Notes: a model not told the origin generated them from the sequence alone. DNA of 64,000 nucleotides from Desulfitobacterium metallireducens DSM 15288 (GCF_000231405.2 NZ_CP007032.1:1426001-1490000), one strand, 5' to 3'. Counted from the stretch's first letter, positions 36,682 through 46,311 are shown. Program-made: numbers and translations.

Positions 36682-37821
36682 GTGGCAGACCGCTTGGGTG
36701 AGATTATGAAGAAAACCTTATTGGCTATCGAAACAGGAAAAGAGGAAATTTTCAACATTGCTGAATCATCAAGAACAGAAACGCAACGCCTAACCCAAGA
36801 ACTTGCCCGGCTCCGGATGGACATTTCAGAAACAATCAAACAAGTGGACCAGTTTCAAAAAGTAGATCGTAAGATGCGTCAACAGTTAATGGAAGTAAGT
36901 CGGGACTATAAAAAGTTTACTGAAAAAGAAATGATGGAAACCTACGAAAATGCTAAAGAGACCCAGGTTCAATTACAACTTCTCGAAGCAAAAGAATTAC
37001 AATTACGTACGCGTCGCGATGATATAGAACGTGCTTTAAGGCAAATGATGATAACGATTGAGCGAGCAGAGAATTTAATGAGTCAGGTCAGTCTAGCCAT
37101 TAATCTTCTTCAAAGTGGAATTGACGAAATGACCCAAGATCAGAATTTAGAAAAACGCCAAGAAGTTGCTCTTCGAATTATTATGGCCCAAGAAGAAGAG
37201 CGACGGCGTGTTGCTCGCGAAATTCATGATGGACCAGCTCAAAACTTGGCCAATATTGTTTTGCGTTTAGAAATTACGGAAAAACTATTAGAGCTTGATC
37301 CAAAACAAGCTAAGAATGAACTTCATGATTTGAAGGCGCTTGTCCGCTCGAACTTACAGGATATTCGCAGAATCATTTTTGATCTTCGTCCAATGGCACT
37401 TGATGACCTTGGAATAGTTCCCGCATTACGTCGTTTTATGGATAATTTCCAATCAACTTATGAAATTGAATGTGAATTTAAAGTGAATGGGCGGGAGCAT
37501 CGTTTGCTTCCAGCGATGGAAGTTGCGATCTTTCGCCTGATTCAAGAAGCAATGACCAATGTTGCGAAGCATGCGCATTCTGAAAAGGTTAAAATTGAAA
37601 TTAACTTTAAAGAGGATATAACGATTGCACGAATCATTGATTTTGGTCAAGGATTTGATTTCGATGCAGTGTTAGATAATCCCGGTGAACATTTTGGACT
37701 TATCGGAATGAAGGAAAGGGTAGAAATGTTTTCTGGACATTTTTCCATTATATCTCCCTCTGGGGTAGGCACGACGATTGAATTATCAATCCCCTATAAA
37801 AAAGAGGAGGAAATGGAATGA
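36682..37821 (+). CDS. DegS-like cytoplasmic sensor histidine kinase
   Basis: The kinase (379 aa) has no membrane segment. A long coiled-coil sensor region (about 1-155) precedes the HisKA_3 dimerisation domain. The phosphorylated His is H182, in EEERRRVAREIHDGPAQNL. A HATPase domain follows with LIQEAMTNVAKHAH (N box) and FGLIGMKERVE. This layout is that of DegS, which receives signals in the cytoplasm. GTG 36682 follows GAGGG. It overlaps the response regulator gene by 4 bases (ATGA), so the pair is translationally coupled. Confidence 0.9.
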   Translation: MADRLGEIMKKTLLAIETGKEEIFNIAESSRTETQRLTQELARLRMDISETIKQVDQFQKVDRKMRQQLMEVSRDYKKFTEKEMMETYENAKETQVQLQLLEAKELQLRTRRDDIERALRQMMITIERAENLMSQVSLAINLLQSGIDEMTQDQNLEKRQEVALRIIMAQEEERRRVAREIHDGPAQNLANIVLRLEITEKLLELDPKQAKNELHDLKALVRSNLQDIRRIIFDLRPMALDDLGIVPALRRFMDNFQSTYEIECEFKVNGREHRLLPAMEVAIFRLIQEAMTNVAKHAHSEKVKIEINFKEDITIARIIDFGQGFDFDAVLDNPGEHFGLIGMKERVEMFSGHFSIISPSGVGTTIELSIPYKKEEEME

Positions 37822-38456
37822 TAAGAGTAGTAATTGCTGATGATCATCCGCTCCTCCGTGAAGGATTAAGACGAATTCTTGAATTCGAAGAAGGAATCCA
37901 AGTTATCACTGAGGTAGGCGATGGGCAAGGAGCTATAAATATTGCCCGGTCACAAAAATTTGATGTTCTGCTTATGGACTTAAATATGCCAGGGGTCAAT
38001 GGCTTAGAAGCCTGTCGTGTCATACGACGTGAACACCAAGAAATTGGTATTCTTGTACTTACAGTTGATGATTCTGATGAAAAAGTCTTTCAAGTTCTTC
38101 AGCTCGGGGTTGCTGGATATTTATTGAAAGATGTGGAGCCCAAGACCTTGGTCGAATCGATATTTAAAGTCAATAATGGTGAACCCATTCTCTCTCCAGC
38201 AGTAACGGGTAAACTTTTAGGACAATTATCGCATCCTCCTCAATATAAACAAAATTATGGACTGAGTGACAGGGAATTAGAAATTCTGACCTATGTTGTA
38301 AAAGGAGCTTCAAACAAAGAAACTGGACAAGCTCTTTTTATAAGCGAAAAAACAGTGAAAAATCATCTCTCCAGTATTTTTCGTAAACTCGAGGTAGAAG
38401 ATCGTACCCAAGCTGCTTTAAAAGCGATCAAGCTTAAGCTAGTAAGTTTGGATTAA
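37818..38456 (+). CDS. DegU-like response regulator (NarL/FixJ family)
   Basis: The protein (212 aa) has a receiver domain with acidic pair D8-D9 and phospho-acceptor D54 (LLMDLNMPG). A LuxR-type helix-turn-helix follows near residues 148-205 (LSDRELEILTYVVKGASNKETGQALFIS, then KTVKNHLSSIFRKL). It is the direct partner of the DegS-like kinase. Target genes are unknown. The acs operon ends about 2.3 kb upstream and is a possible but unproven target. Downstream it is followed after 33 bases by the beta-CASP protein gene. Confidence 0.92.
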   Translation: MIRVVIADDHPLLREGLRRILEFEEGIQVITEVGDGQGAINIARSQKFDVLLMDLNMPGVNGLEACRVIRREHQEIGILVLTVDDSDEKVFQVLQLGVAGYLLKDVEPKTLVESIFKVNNGEPILSPAVTGKLLGQLSHPPQYKQNYGLSDRELEILTYVVKGASNKETGQALFISEKTVKNHLSSIFRKLEVEDRTQAALKAIKLKLVSLD

Positions 38457-38489
38457 CATTTTCTTATTGTAATGGAGGATTATTTATTG

Positions 38490-40166
38490 ATGAAGATTAG
38501 TTTTTTCGGCGCTGCTCAAGTTGTCACGGGCTCATCTTATCTGATTGAACTGAATGGATTCCGACTCCTCATAGATTGTGGGTTATTTCAAGGAAACAAA
38601 ACGCTTAAAGAACTGAACTACAATGATTTTCCGTATAACCCAGCTGATATTGATGCTTTGATTTTAACTCATGCACATACCGATCACTCCGGACTTATTC
38701 CCAAGCTAATTAAATACGGCTTTAAAGGGAAAATCTGGACGACATTGGAGACGGTTAAACTCTGCTCAGTTATGCTTCCAGATAGTGGACATATTCAAGA
38801 AATGGAAGTTGAACGTCTCAATCGCAAACGTAAACGTGCTGGTTTAGAATTATTAACTCCTATCTATACCTCAGATGAGGCTCTCGAAGCTATTCGCTTT
38901 TTTCAACCTGTTAATTATCAAGACACAATCGAATTAGCCCCAGGAGTATCTTTCACACTCTATGATGCGGGACATATTCTCGGATCTGCTCACATCTTTC
39001 TTGAAGTTGAAGAACCGGGCTTCCATAAAAAAATCGTCTTTTCTGGGGATATTGGTAATCAGAATCAACCTTATATTCAGAACCCTCAGATCCTTAGTGA
39101 TGCGGATATTGTCGTCATGGAAACAACCTATGGTGCACGCTTGCATAATGAAAAAGCTAACCGAACTGAACAGTTAGCTAATGTCATCCGTTCTTCTCAT
39201 AAGTTAGGGGGAAATCTGATTATCCCTGCCTTTGCAATTGAGAGAACTCAAGATCTTTTATATTATATTCACGAACTTCAGACATCAAATGAAATCCCAA
39301 TTCTGCCCATCTATGTTGATAGCCCTCTCGCTATTTCTGCAACAAAAATTTTTCAAACAAATTCTGCTCATTTTGATGCTGAAACGCAGGCCCTTCTTAC
39401 TAAGGGTGATAGTCCGCTCATGATGTCAAACCTTCATTTTAGTCAAACAACAGAAGACTCGATGGACTTGAATGAGATTGAAGGTGGAGCCATTATTATT
39501 GCAGCCAGTGGTATGGCTGACGCAGGGCGGATTAAACATCATTTAAAACATAATCTTTGGCGTGAAAACGCCACAGTCCTTTTTGTTGGTTATCAGGCAG
39601 AGGGTACTTTAGGACGGCGAATTATTGAAGGGGCTGATGAAGTCACAATTCATGGTGAAAAGGTCGCAGTTCGGGCGCGGATTATGAGGATCGAGGGTTT
39701 TTCTGCGCACGCGGATCAAGCGGAATTGATGGATTGGCTTGCATGTTTAGGTACTCAAGCTGAAAAAATTATTTTGGTGCATGGCGAACTTGACTCACAA
39801 AACGTATTTTCTGAGCTTGTCGAGAAGAAGTTCGGTAAGAAACCAATGATCCCACAACTTGGTGAAACCTTCTCTTTTAAAGCAGAAAACATGGAGCGTA
39901 TTTTACCTGACTATCCCTGGTTGCGCTCTCTACCAGTTGCTTCTCCCAATGTCAATCCTCCAGAAGATAAATCTCCAACGCTTTCTCCAAATAAGTCTGA
40001 ACGTAGAGTTTCTCAAGCACTGGTTAATAGGGCTTATCTTCGCTTACGACATAAATTAAAAGCATTAATCGATCAGGGACAAAGAACGCATCATTTAGAT
40101 CAGGTCCTCGCACAATTAGATGCTATTTCTCGTTGGTTGGATGATCAACAGCCGAAGAAACATTAG
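38490..40166 (+). CDS. beta-CASP metallo-beta-lactamase fold RNase-type protein
   Basis: The protein (558 aa) contains the metallo-beta-lactamase metal motif HAHTDHSG near residues 57-64, [10 protein letters not shown], and SGDIGN near 187. The beta-CASP motifs appear as [23 protein letters not shown] and [11 protein letters not shown]. These mark RNA-processing nucleases of the YSH1/CPSF73-like bacterial group (COG1236), distinct from RNase J. The last 70 residues are a lysine-rich extension. ATG 38490 is chosen because GGAGGA lies 10 bases before it; an ATG at 38472 overlaps that RBS. Confidence 0.88.
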   Translation: MKISFFGAAQVVTGSSYLIELNGFRLLIDCGLFQGNKTLKELNYNDFPYNPADIDALILTHAHTDHSGLIPKLIKYGFKGKIWTTLETVKLCSVMLPDSGHIQEMEVERLNRKRKRAGLELLTPIYTSDEALEAIRFFQPVNYQDTIELAPGVSFTLYDAGHILGSAHIFLEVEEPGFHKKIVFSGDIGNQNQPYIQNPQILSDADIVVMETTYGARLHNEKANRTEQLANVIRSSHKLGGNLIIPAFAIERTQDLLYYIHELQTSNEIPILPIYVDSPLAISATKIFQTNSAHFDAETQALLTKGDSPLMMSNLHFSQTTEDSMDLNEIEGGAIIIAASGMADAGRIKHHLKHNLWRENATVLFVGYQAEGTLGRRIIEGADEVTIHGEKVAVRARIMRIEGFSAHADQAELMDWLACLGTQAEKIILVHGELDSQNVFSELVEKKFGKKPMIPQLGETFSFKAENMERILPDYPWLRSLPVASPNVNPPEDKSPTLSPNKSERRVSQALVNRAYLRLRHKLKALIDQGQRTHHLDQVLAQLDAISRWLDDQQPKKH

Positions 40167-40178
40167 AATAAAATTTTC

Positions 40179-40772
40179 TTACAATATTGCAGCGAAGTCG
40201 GACGATTGTCGCTTAATTCCTGAGAGAAATCTTAACATTTCTTCTCTACGTTTTACAGCTAGACGTCGTCCTGCTTTAGTATAGACTTTATTAGGTAATG
40301 CTTCAGCAAAGGTCCGAGCTCGTTCAAGTGCATCTTCAGGTGTTCGTATTAAATCATCATGCCCGATCAAGCTGAATAACTTCATCAGTCCAATATTTCC
40401 TAAATTATCTAAGATATCGGCATCTCTTAGATAAATGGCTTCATCGCTTCGACCCGGTTCGGAATAATACATATGCGTTTCAATTGCTTCAAGGACGATT
40501 GGAATTTTAGTGGAAGGAAAGGCCATGCGTTGTAAGAGATTACTTGCTACTCCTTTCGAACGGAGAGTATGATCCATATTAGGCCGTGCATATGCTGGAT
40601 ATCTTCCTGTATCATGGAGCATGGAAGCTATATATAGGATTTCTTCATCAAGAGACAAGTGCTGGGAGAGGTCTTTACTCAAAAGATAGACCCTGGTACA
40701 ATGTTTGAGGCCCCATGCAGAGTGAGCTCCAGATTTTTCGAAAATATGTAATATGTCTTCTCTTTGACTCAT
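40179..40772 (-). CDS. HD-domain phosphohydrolase
   Basis: The protein (197 aa) has the HD metal motif: an early His (GLKHCTRVYLLS), SMLHDTGRYP near residue 52 and a later His/Asp set (IETHMYYSEPGRSDEAIYLRDADILDNLG). HD proteins hydrolyse phosphate esters such as nucleotides. The exact substrate is not clear. It converges on the beta-CASP gene with only 12 bases between the stops and no terminator. Confidence 0.85.
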   Translation of the reverse strand: MSQREDILHIFEKSGAHSAWGLKHCTRVYLLSKDLSQHLSLDEEILYIASMLHDTGRYPAYARPNMDHTLRSKGVASNLLQRMAFPSTKIPIVLEAIETHMYYSEPGRSDEAIYLRDADILDNLGNIGLMKLFSLIGHDDLIRTPEDALERARTFAEALPNKVYTKAGRRLAVKRREEMLRFLSGIKRQSSDFAAIL

Positions 40773-41012
40773 GTGACAAACCTCCTCGTTAACCTTCTTT
40801 GAAGTTATACGCTAAAGGAACACAAAATACCTCCCAAAATTTAGAAAATAAATCTCGTGTATATTGCAAAACGAGGGCATTTTTTTGCGTTCTTCATAAT
40901 TATCGTCATAAATCGCTTTTAATCGAAAGGATTAGTGTAATAGATACCGAATTTCAATTAGGTGCTCTTTGTAAATTTTGCTGATCGCTACAGTCTTTGA
41001 GGAGTGAATTAG

Positions 41013-41759
41013 ATGTCTAAAGTCAATGTATATGGGAGTTTTATGCAAGCTCTTTTCTTTTCAAACACGGTCTCTGTTCCAAAGTACTTTCTCTCGCATT
41101 ATTCTAAATTAGGATTGAGCAACGAAGAAGCGATGCTTATTATTCATATCTTTGGGGAAGCTGATACATCGAAGGTTTTGAATCCTGAAGACATTGCTCA
41201 ACGAATGAATCTTGAGCTGGCTCATGTGGAAAGGATTCTTGCTAATCTAACTAAACAAAGTTTCTTGGACATCGAAAGGCGCTGGGATTCTACGGATAAA
41301 GTCTGGTATAATGGGTATAATTTCGTAGGACTGATTGATGAATTAGCTGAATGCTGGGCTATTGAGCAGGTTAAACAATTTGAAGAAGAACAAAAACAGG
41401 CTAACCAAGGTCAATCCTATTCAGACCCTTCCTTAGAACATTTAATGCGTGCTTTTGAACAAGAGTTAGCTCGTCCTTTGACGGAAATTGAATGTAACTT
41501 TATCCGTGATTGGCGAGCTACACAGTTCACGGAAGAAATGATTTTAGAAGCGTTAAAGAGGGGGGTCAGTGCTGGAATTCGCAACTTTCGGTATATCGAC
41601 TCCATTTTAAGAGAGTGGGAAAAGAAGGGCCTTCGCACACGAGCTGAAGTAGAAGCTGATGATGTTTACTTTCAAACGCGTCAAGAAAGTAAAGGAAAAA
41701 CTAAGGCAAAAACCGTGCGAAAAATTCAGCCGGATAAATATGAGAACTTTTATCTCTAA
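41013..41759 (+). CDS. DnaD-domain replication initiation protein
   Basis: The protein (248 aa) starts with a winged-helix DnaD N-terminal domain (FFSNTVSVPKYFLSHYSKLGLSNEEAMLI). From about residue 148 it has the DnaB/DnaD tail domain, with LEHLMRAFEQELARPLTEIE and RYIDSILREWEKKGLRT. Such proteins remodel origin DNA and recruit the helicase loader. RBS TGAGGAGTG precedes ATG 41013. The gene is followed 22 bases later by a DnaI/DnaC-type loader, so the two form a primosome unit. Confidence 0.88.
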   Translation: MSKVNVYGSFMQALFFSNTVSVPKYFLSHYSKLGLSNEEAMLIIHIFGEADTSKVLNPEDIAQRMNLELAHVERILANLTKQSFLDIERRWDSTDKVWYNGYNFVGLIDELAECWAIEQVKQFEEEQKQANQGQSYSDPSLEHLMRAFEQELARPLTEIECNFIRDWRATQFTEEMILEALKRGVSAGIRNFRYIDSILREWEKKGLRTRAEVEADDVYFQTRQESKGKTKAKTVRKIQPDKYENFYL

Positions 41760-41781
41760 CTTCTAAGAGAGGAGGAAGAAC

Positions 41782-42600
41782 GTGAAAAGTCTTAAAGAGC
41801 TTATGCAAGATGACTATCTTGCCGATCTAAAAAAGCGGAGGGAGACAGCCCAGATTTCCGAGTCAGCTTCACCGCTTACAAAGTCAGAGTTCAAATGCCC
41901 GATCTGCTATGATCGGGGAATTATTGTTCAAGATGATGTTGCTTATCCATGTTCCTGTATGCAACAAAAAAAAATGGAAAATCAATTTCGTCACGCACGC
42001 ATGGCTAGGGGATTGATCAATTGCCGATTCGAAAACTTTCGCCAGGAATACTACCGATCTTTAAATTCTCAGGATCGTACCTATTTTGAAAATGCTAAAA
42101 AAGCACTTTTAGCTGCCCAAGAATTTGTGCGTCAATGCTTACAAGACAAACATGGATTAGGAATCCTTTTTACAGGTCCGGTTGGGTCTGGTAAGACCTT
42201 TTTAGCCGCCTCGATAGCGAACGCTTTAATGGAAAAGGAAAAGCAGGTATTATTTCTTGTTGTTCCAGATCTTCTCGATGAATTAAGAGCAACCTATAAA
42301 TCAGAAGCAAATGAAATTGATCTTTTAGATACTGCTCGGGAAATCCCTATTCTTATTCTAGATGATCTAGGAGCGCATAATTATACAGAATGGACCCGTA
42401 ATCGAATATATTCAATTATTAACTATCGATTAAACGAAGAATTACCCACCGTAATTACAAGCAATCTTCCCCTCGAGGATATGGAAGAGCATCTTGGCGC
42501 TCGTACAACTTCAAGACTAATTCAATCTAGTCGTATTTTTAGACTCAATGTTGATCAGGATATTCGGTGGATTAAATATCAAGAGCGTGAAAAAAGATAA
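41782..42600 (+). CDS. DnaC/DnaI-like helicase loader ATPase
   Basis: The protein (272 aa) begins with a Cys-rich zinc-binding segment: CPIC and then CSC (residues about 39-60), as in DnaI. The AAA+ core has Walker A GPVGSGKTFLA near 132 and Walker B LILDDLGAHNYTEW near 192; an Arg-finger region TSRLIQSSRI follows near 247. It loads the replicative helicase together with DnaD. Start is GTG 41782 behind GAGGAGGAAG. Confidence 0.88.
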   Translation: MKSLKELMQDDYLADLKKRRETAQISESASPLTKSEFKCPICYDRGIIVQDDVAYPCSCMQQKKMENQFRHARMARGLINCRFENFRQEYYRSLNSQDRTYFENAKKALLAAQEFVRQCLQDKHGLGILFTGPVGSGKTFLAASIANALMEKEKQVLFLVVPDLLDELRATYKSEANEIDLLDTAREIPILILDDLGAHNYTEWTRNRIYSIINYRLNEELPTVITSNLPLEDMEEHLGARTTSRLIQSSRIFRLNVDQDIRWIKYQEREKR

Positions 42601-42612
42601 AAATATTTTCTT

Positions 42613-42650
42613 AAAGTATGCATGTCTGACAAGGACATGCATACTTTTTT
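42613..42650 (+). terminator. terminator of the dnaD-dnaI-like unit
   Basis: AAAGTATGCATGTC pairs with GACATGCATACTTT (14 pairs, 7-base loop), then a T run. Confidence 0.93.
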
Positions 42651-42681
42651 CTAAGAGAATAATTTATGGAGGTGGCTAGTC

Positions 42682-43272
42682 ATGGCCAAAATTATTGCGA
42701 TCAATCGTAAATATTTAACTCTGACCCTGAGCGCACTGTTGATTTGCTTCATTGGGATCGCTGGAGTGACGCTTTGGAAAACAGCTAACGCGAGTACAAC
42801 AAAGACGAACATGGTTCCTGAGGTGAAAATGTTAGGATTGGCCGTAGAACCAGCTTCCCTCACACAAGATTTAACGTACGGTTCCGTAACACTGAAAGGG
42901 AGTCAAGTCATCACGAGTAAAACGTTTGATTTTATTGTAACTGTCCAAAATACAACGGGACAAACAATGTCTAACATTCCGGTCGAATTAGAAGTTTCTC
43001 TCATTGGGGATGAGAAGCAAAAGGTAAGCAAGCTCGGAAATCTTCCTTCCCTTGAACCTGGTGCAACAGCCCGTGTAGCTTTTCGCCAAGTGAAAGCATT
43101 AGGAGATGCTCAAGGGAAAAGCGCAACTGCAGGACAACATAAAATTACCTTAAGGGTAAAACCAAATGCAGCTGGAGGAGTGAATCAGGTCACCGAAGCA
43201 ACATTCTATTTTAATGTGGATACAGCCGCGAAAGCTCCTAAGTCCGCTAACTCTGCAGCCAAAAGTAACTAA
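42682..43272 (+). CDS. exported or membrane-anchored protein with Ig-like domain, unknown
   Basis: The protein (196 aa) has an N-terminal basic end and a hydrophobic segment (about residues 12-32), followed by an ANA-S possible signal peptidase site. The rest is beta-rich: FDFIVTVQNTTGQTMSNIPVELEVSLIG, LEPGATARVAFRQV, and HKITLRVKP. This is the pattern of CARDB/Ig-like domains that occur outside the cell. An Ala/Ser/Lys tail ends the protein. RBS GGAGGTGG. It stands alone between two hairpins. Function unknown. Confidence 0.72.
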   Translation: MAKIIAINRKYLTLTLSALLICFIGIAGVTLWKTANASTTKTNMVPEVKMLGLAVEPASLTQDLTYGSVTLKGSQVITSKTFDFIVTVQNTTGQTMSNIPVELEVSLIGDEKQKVSKLGNLPSLEPGATARVAFRQVKALGDAQGKSATAGQHKITLRVKPNAAGGVNQVTEATFYFNVDTAAKAPKSANSAAKSN

Positions 43273-43317
43273 TCCTGTGCTATTGAAGATCAATCATAAT
43301 CTCGTAACCGTCATACT

Positions 43318-43346
43318 GATATGCTCCCCTTGACAGGGAGCATATC
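43318..43346 (+). terminator. hairpin, possible terminator
   Basis: GATATGCTCCC pairs with GGGAGCATATC (11 pairs, 7-base loop). The T-rich stretch only begins about 18 bases later (GGTTTTATTTTTT), so termination may be partial. Confidence 0.55.
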
Positions 43347-43469
43347 ATATAACGGGTGCGGGGTTTTATTTTTTACTGACCAAATATATAGATTTTGTTA
43401 CAGATAGCATAAGTGCAAGCATAGTTAACTTAATTCCAGGGTTATAATATTCAAGGAGGTGTAGTTACC

Positions 43470-44192
43470 TTGGAAATTTTAGCAGATTTACATACCCATA
43501 CAATAGCTAGCGGGCATGCCTATAGTACACTCTCTGAAAATGTTTCTGCTGCCGCGCGCAGAGGAATAAAACTTCTCGGGATGACAGACCATGGCCCAAG
43601 CATGCCCGGGGCACCCGATTTATATTACTATGGTAATTTTTCAATTATTCCTCAGATGCTCTCCGGAGTTCGAATCCTGCCAGGGGTTGAAGCAAATATA
43701 ACCAGTCATGAAGGTGAATTGGATATTCCTCTCCGTTACTTAAAACAAATGAGCATAGTTTTAGTTGGTCTGCATGTGATCTGTTATCCTGGCGGAAACT
43801 CTGAACAGAACACTGAAGCATATTTAAAAGCGATGTCAAATCCGTTTATCGATGTTATGGTACATCCTGGACGTCCAGAGTTTGCAATGGATTTGGAAAA
43901 AATTGCTTATACATCTGCACAGTTAGGAGTACCCGTGGAAATCAACAATAGTTCCTTGAGTTCTGAGAAGGGTGGCGCTTGGAGCAACTGTCATTATTTT
44001 GCCCGCAACGCTGCAAAATATGGCTGCCCAATTGTTTTAGGAAGCGATGCACACTTTTGGGATCGAGTGGGAGGATTAGACCTTGCGCTCGAGCTGGCTG
44101 CAGAGGCTGGGATAAGAGAAGAACAGATCTTAAATTATTCACCAAGTCGGATTTTATCTTATCTCGAGCAACGGAGAAGACATAGATGTTAA
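43470..44192 (+). CDS. PHP-domain phosphoesterase (YcdX-like)
   Basis: The protein (240 aa) opens with the PHP metal motif ADLHTHTIASGHAYST (residues 5-20). TDHGPSMPG follows near 40, PGVEANI near 72, HPGRPEF near 130 and LGSDAHFW near 192. The GHAYST sequence is typical of the YcdX subgroup of trinuclear zinc phosphatases. Start is TTG 43470 behind AAGGAGGTG. Substrate unknown. Confidence 0.88.
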   Translation: MEILADLHTHTIASGHAYSTLSENVSAAARRGIKLLGMTDHGPSMPGAPDLYYYGNFSIIPQMLSGVRILPGVEANITSHEGELDIPLRYLKQMSIVLVGLHVICYPGGNSEQNTEAYLKAMSNPFIDVMVHPGRPEFAMDLEKIAYTSAQLGVPVEINNSSLSSEKGGAWSNCHYFARNAAKYGCPIVLGSDAHFWDRVGGLDLALELAAEAGIREEQILNYSPSRILSYLEQRRRHRC

Positions 44193-44297
44193 ATCGGTAG
44201 ATTACCTTCTAGCACACTCTTCTTGATATATCCATATATTGTCATAGATGAAACGTAGTTTAACTCAAACATCAATTAGAGGAAGGAGGGAAAATAT

Positions 44298-45005
44298 ATG
44301 AATTCTGGGAATCCTTCCATTGATCAAGGATCATTTACCCCCATCAATATGGGGATTTTTATCTCCGTGCCCCTTAGTAGTGCAGAAGGTAGTCCAGGTT
44401 TGGCCTATAGACAGCCTCTATTGACAGGCCATATCTTTTCCTCGGCAGGCGTATTAATTGGTGCCGAATTTTTTTTGTTGTTAGCAAAGTATATTTTCAA
44501 ACTCGAGTCAATTCCGATTTGGGATTTGGCAAATCAACAAATCATCGAAATGCCTATCAATGAATTGCAAGAATTTTTGGAAATTCTCAACGTAAATGAA
44601 AAAGATTCTACACCATCAACTTCCTTATCTACAGGTTCCTCTAACAGAGCGGTATCTTCATTAGGTTTTCCTGCTGGCTCTCGAGGGTTTATTTCACCAC
44701 TGCCTCCAGAGGCGCCTTTAGTCGTTTCTGTATATATAACTTCAGATTATACTAATAATCTTTATTCTCCAAATCTTTGGATTCTTGTTCCTTTGATTGC
44801 CTTTCCTGGTTTACGAGGTGCATTGCCAATATTAATTTTAACCTTGCTTGGAACAATATTTGTGCGTACAGTTGTAGCTCCAGAAACAACAGGTGCAAAA
44901 CCTTTACCTAAACAGGGTGATCAGTCAAATTCATCCCTAAAATTTAGTTCAGAAGAATTGTTGCAGATTCTCAGCCGTTTTGGTAAATATTTTAGCTCTA
45001 ATTAA
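44298..45005 (+). CDS. unknown membrane-associated protein (235 aa)
   Basis: I do not recognise this protein. The N-terminal 50 residues are Gly/Pro/Ser-rich and then hydrophobic (GVLIGAEFFLLLAKYIF, about 53-69). A helical part with PINELQEFLEIL follows, then a Ser/Gly/Pro-rich middle (about 100-145). A long hydrophobic stretch, LWILVPLIAFPGLRGALPILILTLLG (about 160-186), comes next, with a charged tail. It has a good RBS (GGAAGGAGGG). It is the first of three collinear genes ending with an ANTAR regulator. Confidence 0.6.
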   Translation: MNSGNPSIDQGSFTPINMGIFISVPLSSAEGSPGLAYRQPLLTGHIFSSAGVLIGAEFFLLLAKYIFKLESIPIWDLANQQIIEMPINELQEFLEILNVNEKDSTPSTSLSTGSSNRAVSSLGFPAGSRGFISPLPPEAPLVVSVYITSDYTNNLYSPNLWILVPLIAFPGLRGALPILILTLLGTIFVRTVVAPETTGAKPLPKQGDQSNSSLKFSSEELLQILSRFGKYFSSN

Positions 45006-45006
45006 T

Positions 45007-45035
45007 TTGTTCGTCATAACAATTTATAGTACAAT
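45007..45035 (+). promoter_or_regulatory. possible promoter of the membrane protein-ANTAR pair
   Basis: -35 TTGTTC (45007-45012), 17-base spacer, -10 TACAAT (45030-45035), starting right after the stop of the upstream gene. Confidence 0.5.
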
Positions 45036-45097
45036 GAGCAGGGTGTTAAAATAATGTAGAGAAAATCAAGTTAAAGTAAAAGGACGTGCAACGTTTC

Positions 45098-45727
45098 ATG
45101 CAATTACGACTACAAAAACCATATGGTAGAGAGCAAATAGCTGCGTTAATAATTTATTGCTGTATAGCTCTTACCCTTTTTTCTGTAATAGGTGTTCGAG
45201 CTTTGGAAGTTCAAGCTATTAATATTGAAGCGGTTGACCGCGCTCTCTATACTGTAATTACGCAAAAGGGACCCGTAAATGTTGAATCTAATGACGTTTT
45301 AAGAATTGAAAGAACATATACAAAAGCAGCTGTTACAGGTGCACCTGTAGAAATTGATAAAATCTATACGACTAAAGGGTTTATTTATTCTTCCTCAACG
45401 GATTATTATTATGAAAATACACGCCAACTCATAAACTCTGTTGACTTCGATGGTCTTGCAATGTGGGAACGTGAGAATACAACATGGCAGTCGGTGCAAC
45501 CTTATGCTTATGCAATCGGCACGCCTAAATCATTGATACCTTGGTTGTTTTTCTTGCTTTCTATTCAATATTATATGTTAAGCATCGGAGGATTAGCTCT
45601 CATAATTTTAACCTTCCCATTACCATGGAAAGAACTGAAGGAAGAAAATAGAGATAAACGACTTAGCAAACAACCTCAAGAACAAGACTTTAGTTCTGAG
45701 GAACAGCTGAGTTCGGCAGCTAAGTAG
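45098..45727 (+). CDS. unknown membrane protein with extracytoplasmic domain
   Basis: The protein (209 aa from this start) has two membrane segments, about residues 13-36 and 145-172. Between them a domain of roughly 105 residues should face outside (IERTYTKAAV, GFIYSSSTDYYYENTRQL). A charged cytoplasmic tail rich in Glu, Lys and Gln ends it. The start is uncertain: AAAGGA at 45078-45083 is 14 bases before ATG 45098 but only 2 before GTG 45086, which would add four residues. No family recognised. The ANTAR regulator starts 11 bases after its stop, so they are probably co-expressed. Confidence 0.65.
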   Translation: MQLRLQKPYGREQIAALIIYCCIALTLFSVIGVRALEVQAINIEAVDRALYTVITQKGPVNVESNDVLRIERTYTKAAVTGAPVEIDKIYTTKGFIYSSSTDYYYENTRQLINSVDFDGLAMWERENTTWQSVQPYAYAIGTPKSLIPWLFFLLSIQYYMLSIGGLALIILTFPLPWKELKEENRDKRLSKQPQEQDFSSEEQLSSAAK

Positions 45728-45738
45728 TCACATCTATT

Positions 45739-46311
45739 ATGAAACGAGCCTTAATAATCGGAAATTCACGACAAATATCAGAACTTAAAACAATAATTCC
45801 TTTGGCAGATTACCAGGCGATTGCTACGACGTCCAATGGAATTGAGGGTTTACGTCTCCTTCACCGCTTTGAACCTGACTTAGTCATAATGACTTGGAAC
45901 ATTCTTGGCCTGAGTACTTTTGATTTATTGCAAAATATTGTTTCGCAAAGACTTTGTCCTGTTATGGTCGTCATCTCACAAGAGGATATAAGTGCCTTGC
46001 CTGAAATTGTAAAATTAAACCCACATTATGTACTTGTTCAACCTCTTCGCGCATTTGATTTAATAACAGGCGTTCTCTATATCGAACACCTTTTTTTACA
46101 AGAACAAGAAACGCTTAAGAAAATTACTCGTTTAGAGAATGATCTAAAATTACGTAAAGTTCATTATCAAGCCCTCCTTATGCTTATACAAGAAAAAGGA
46201 TATGACGAAAAAACAGCTTATCGAAAGATGCAACAATATGCGATGTCGAAAAGAAAAACTTTATATTCTGTCGCCATGGAAATAATTAAAGGAAACTGGT
46301 TACCAGAATAA
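45739..46311 (+). CDS. ANTAR RNA-binding antiterminator with degenerate receiver
   Basis: The protein (190 aa) has the fold of a receiver domain (1-118) but not its chemistry. The N-terminal acidic pair is replaced by GN in LIIGNSRQ, and the phospho-acceptor Asp is Thr52 (LVIMTWNILG). A coiled coil leads to an ANTAR domain (about 125-186), recognisable as ALLMLIQEKGYDEKTAYRKMQQYAM followed by SVAMEII. ANTAR proteins bind twin hexaloop RNA hairpins to prevent termination. Activation cannot be by standard Asp phosphorylation. No cognate hairpin pair is evident nearby. Confidence 0.85.
   Translation: MKRALIIGNSRQISELKTIIPLADYQAIATTSNGIEGLRLLHRFEPDLVIMTWNILGLSTFDLLQNIVSQRLCPVMVVISQEDISALPEIVKLNPHYVLVQPLRAFDLITGVLYIEHLFLQEQETLKKITRLENDLKLRKVHYQALLMLIQEKGYDEKTAYRKMQQYAMSKRKTLYSVAMEIIKGNWLPE

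Noticed and set aside
40799-40984. 61-codon open frame between the HD hydrolase and dnaD
   Set aside because: No RBS at the start, odd composition, and no support from context. The 240-base gap otherwise shows no clear element apart from the dnaD RBS.
43443-43448. TATAAT before the PHP gene as a promoter
   Set aside because: A perfect hexamer, but no acceptable -35 at 16-18 bases and no TG extension; not enough to call.
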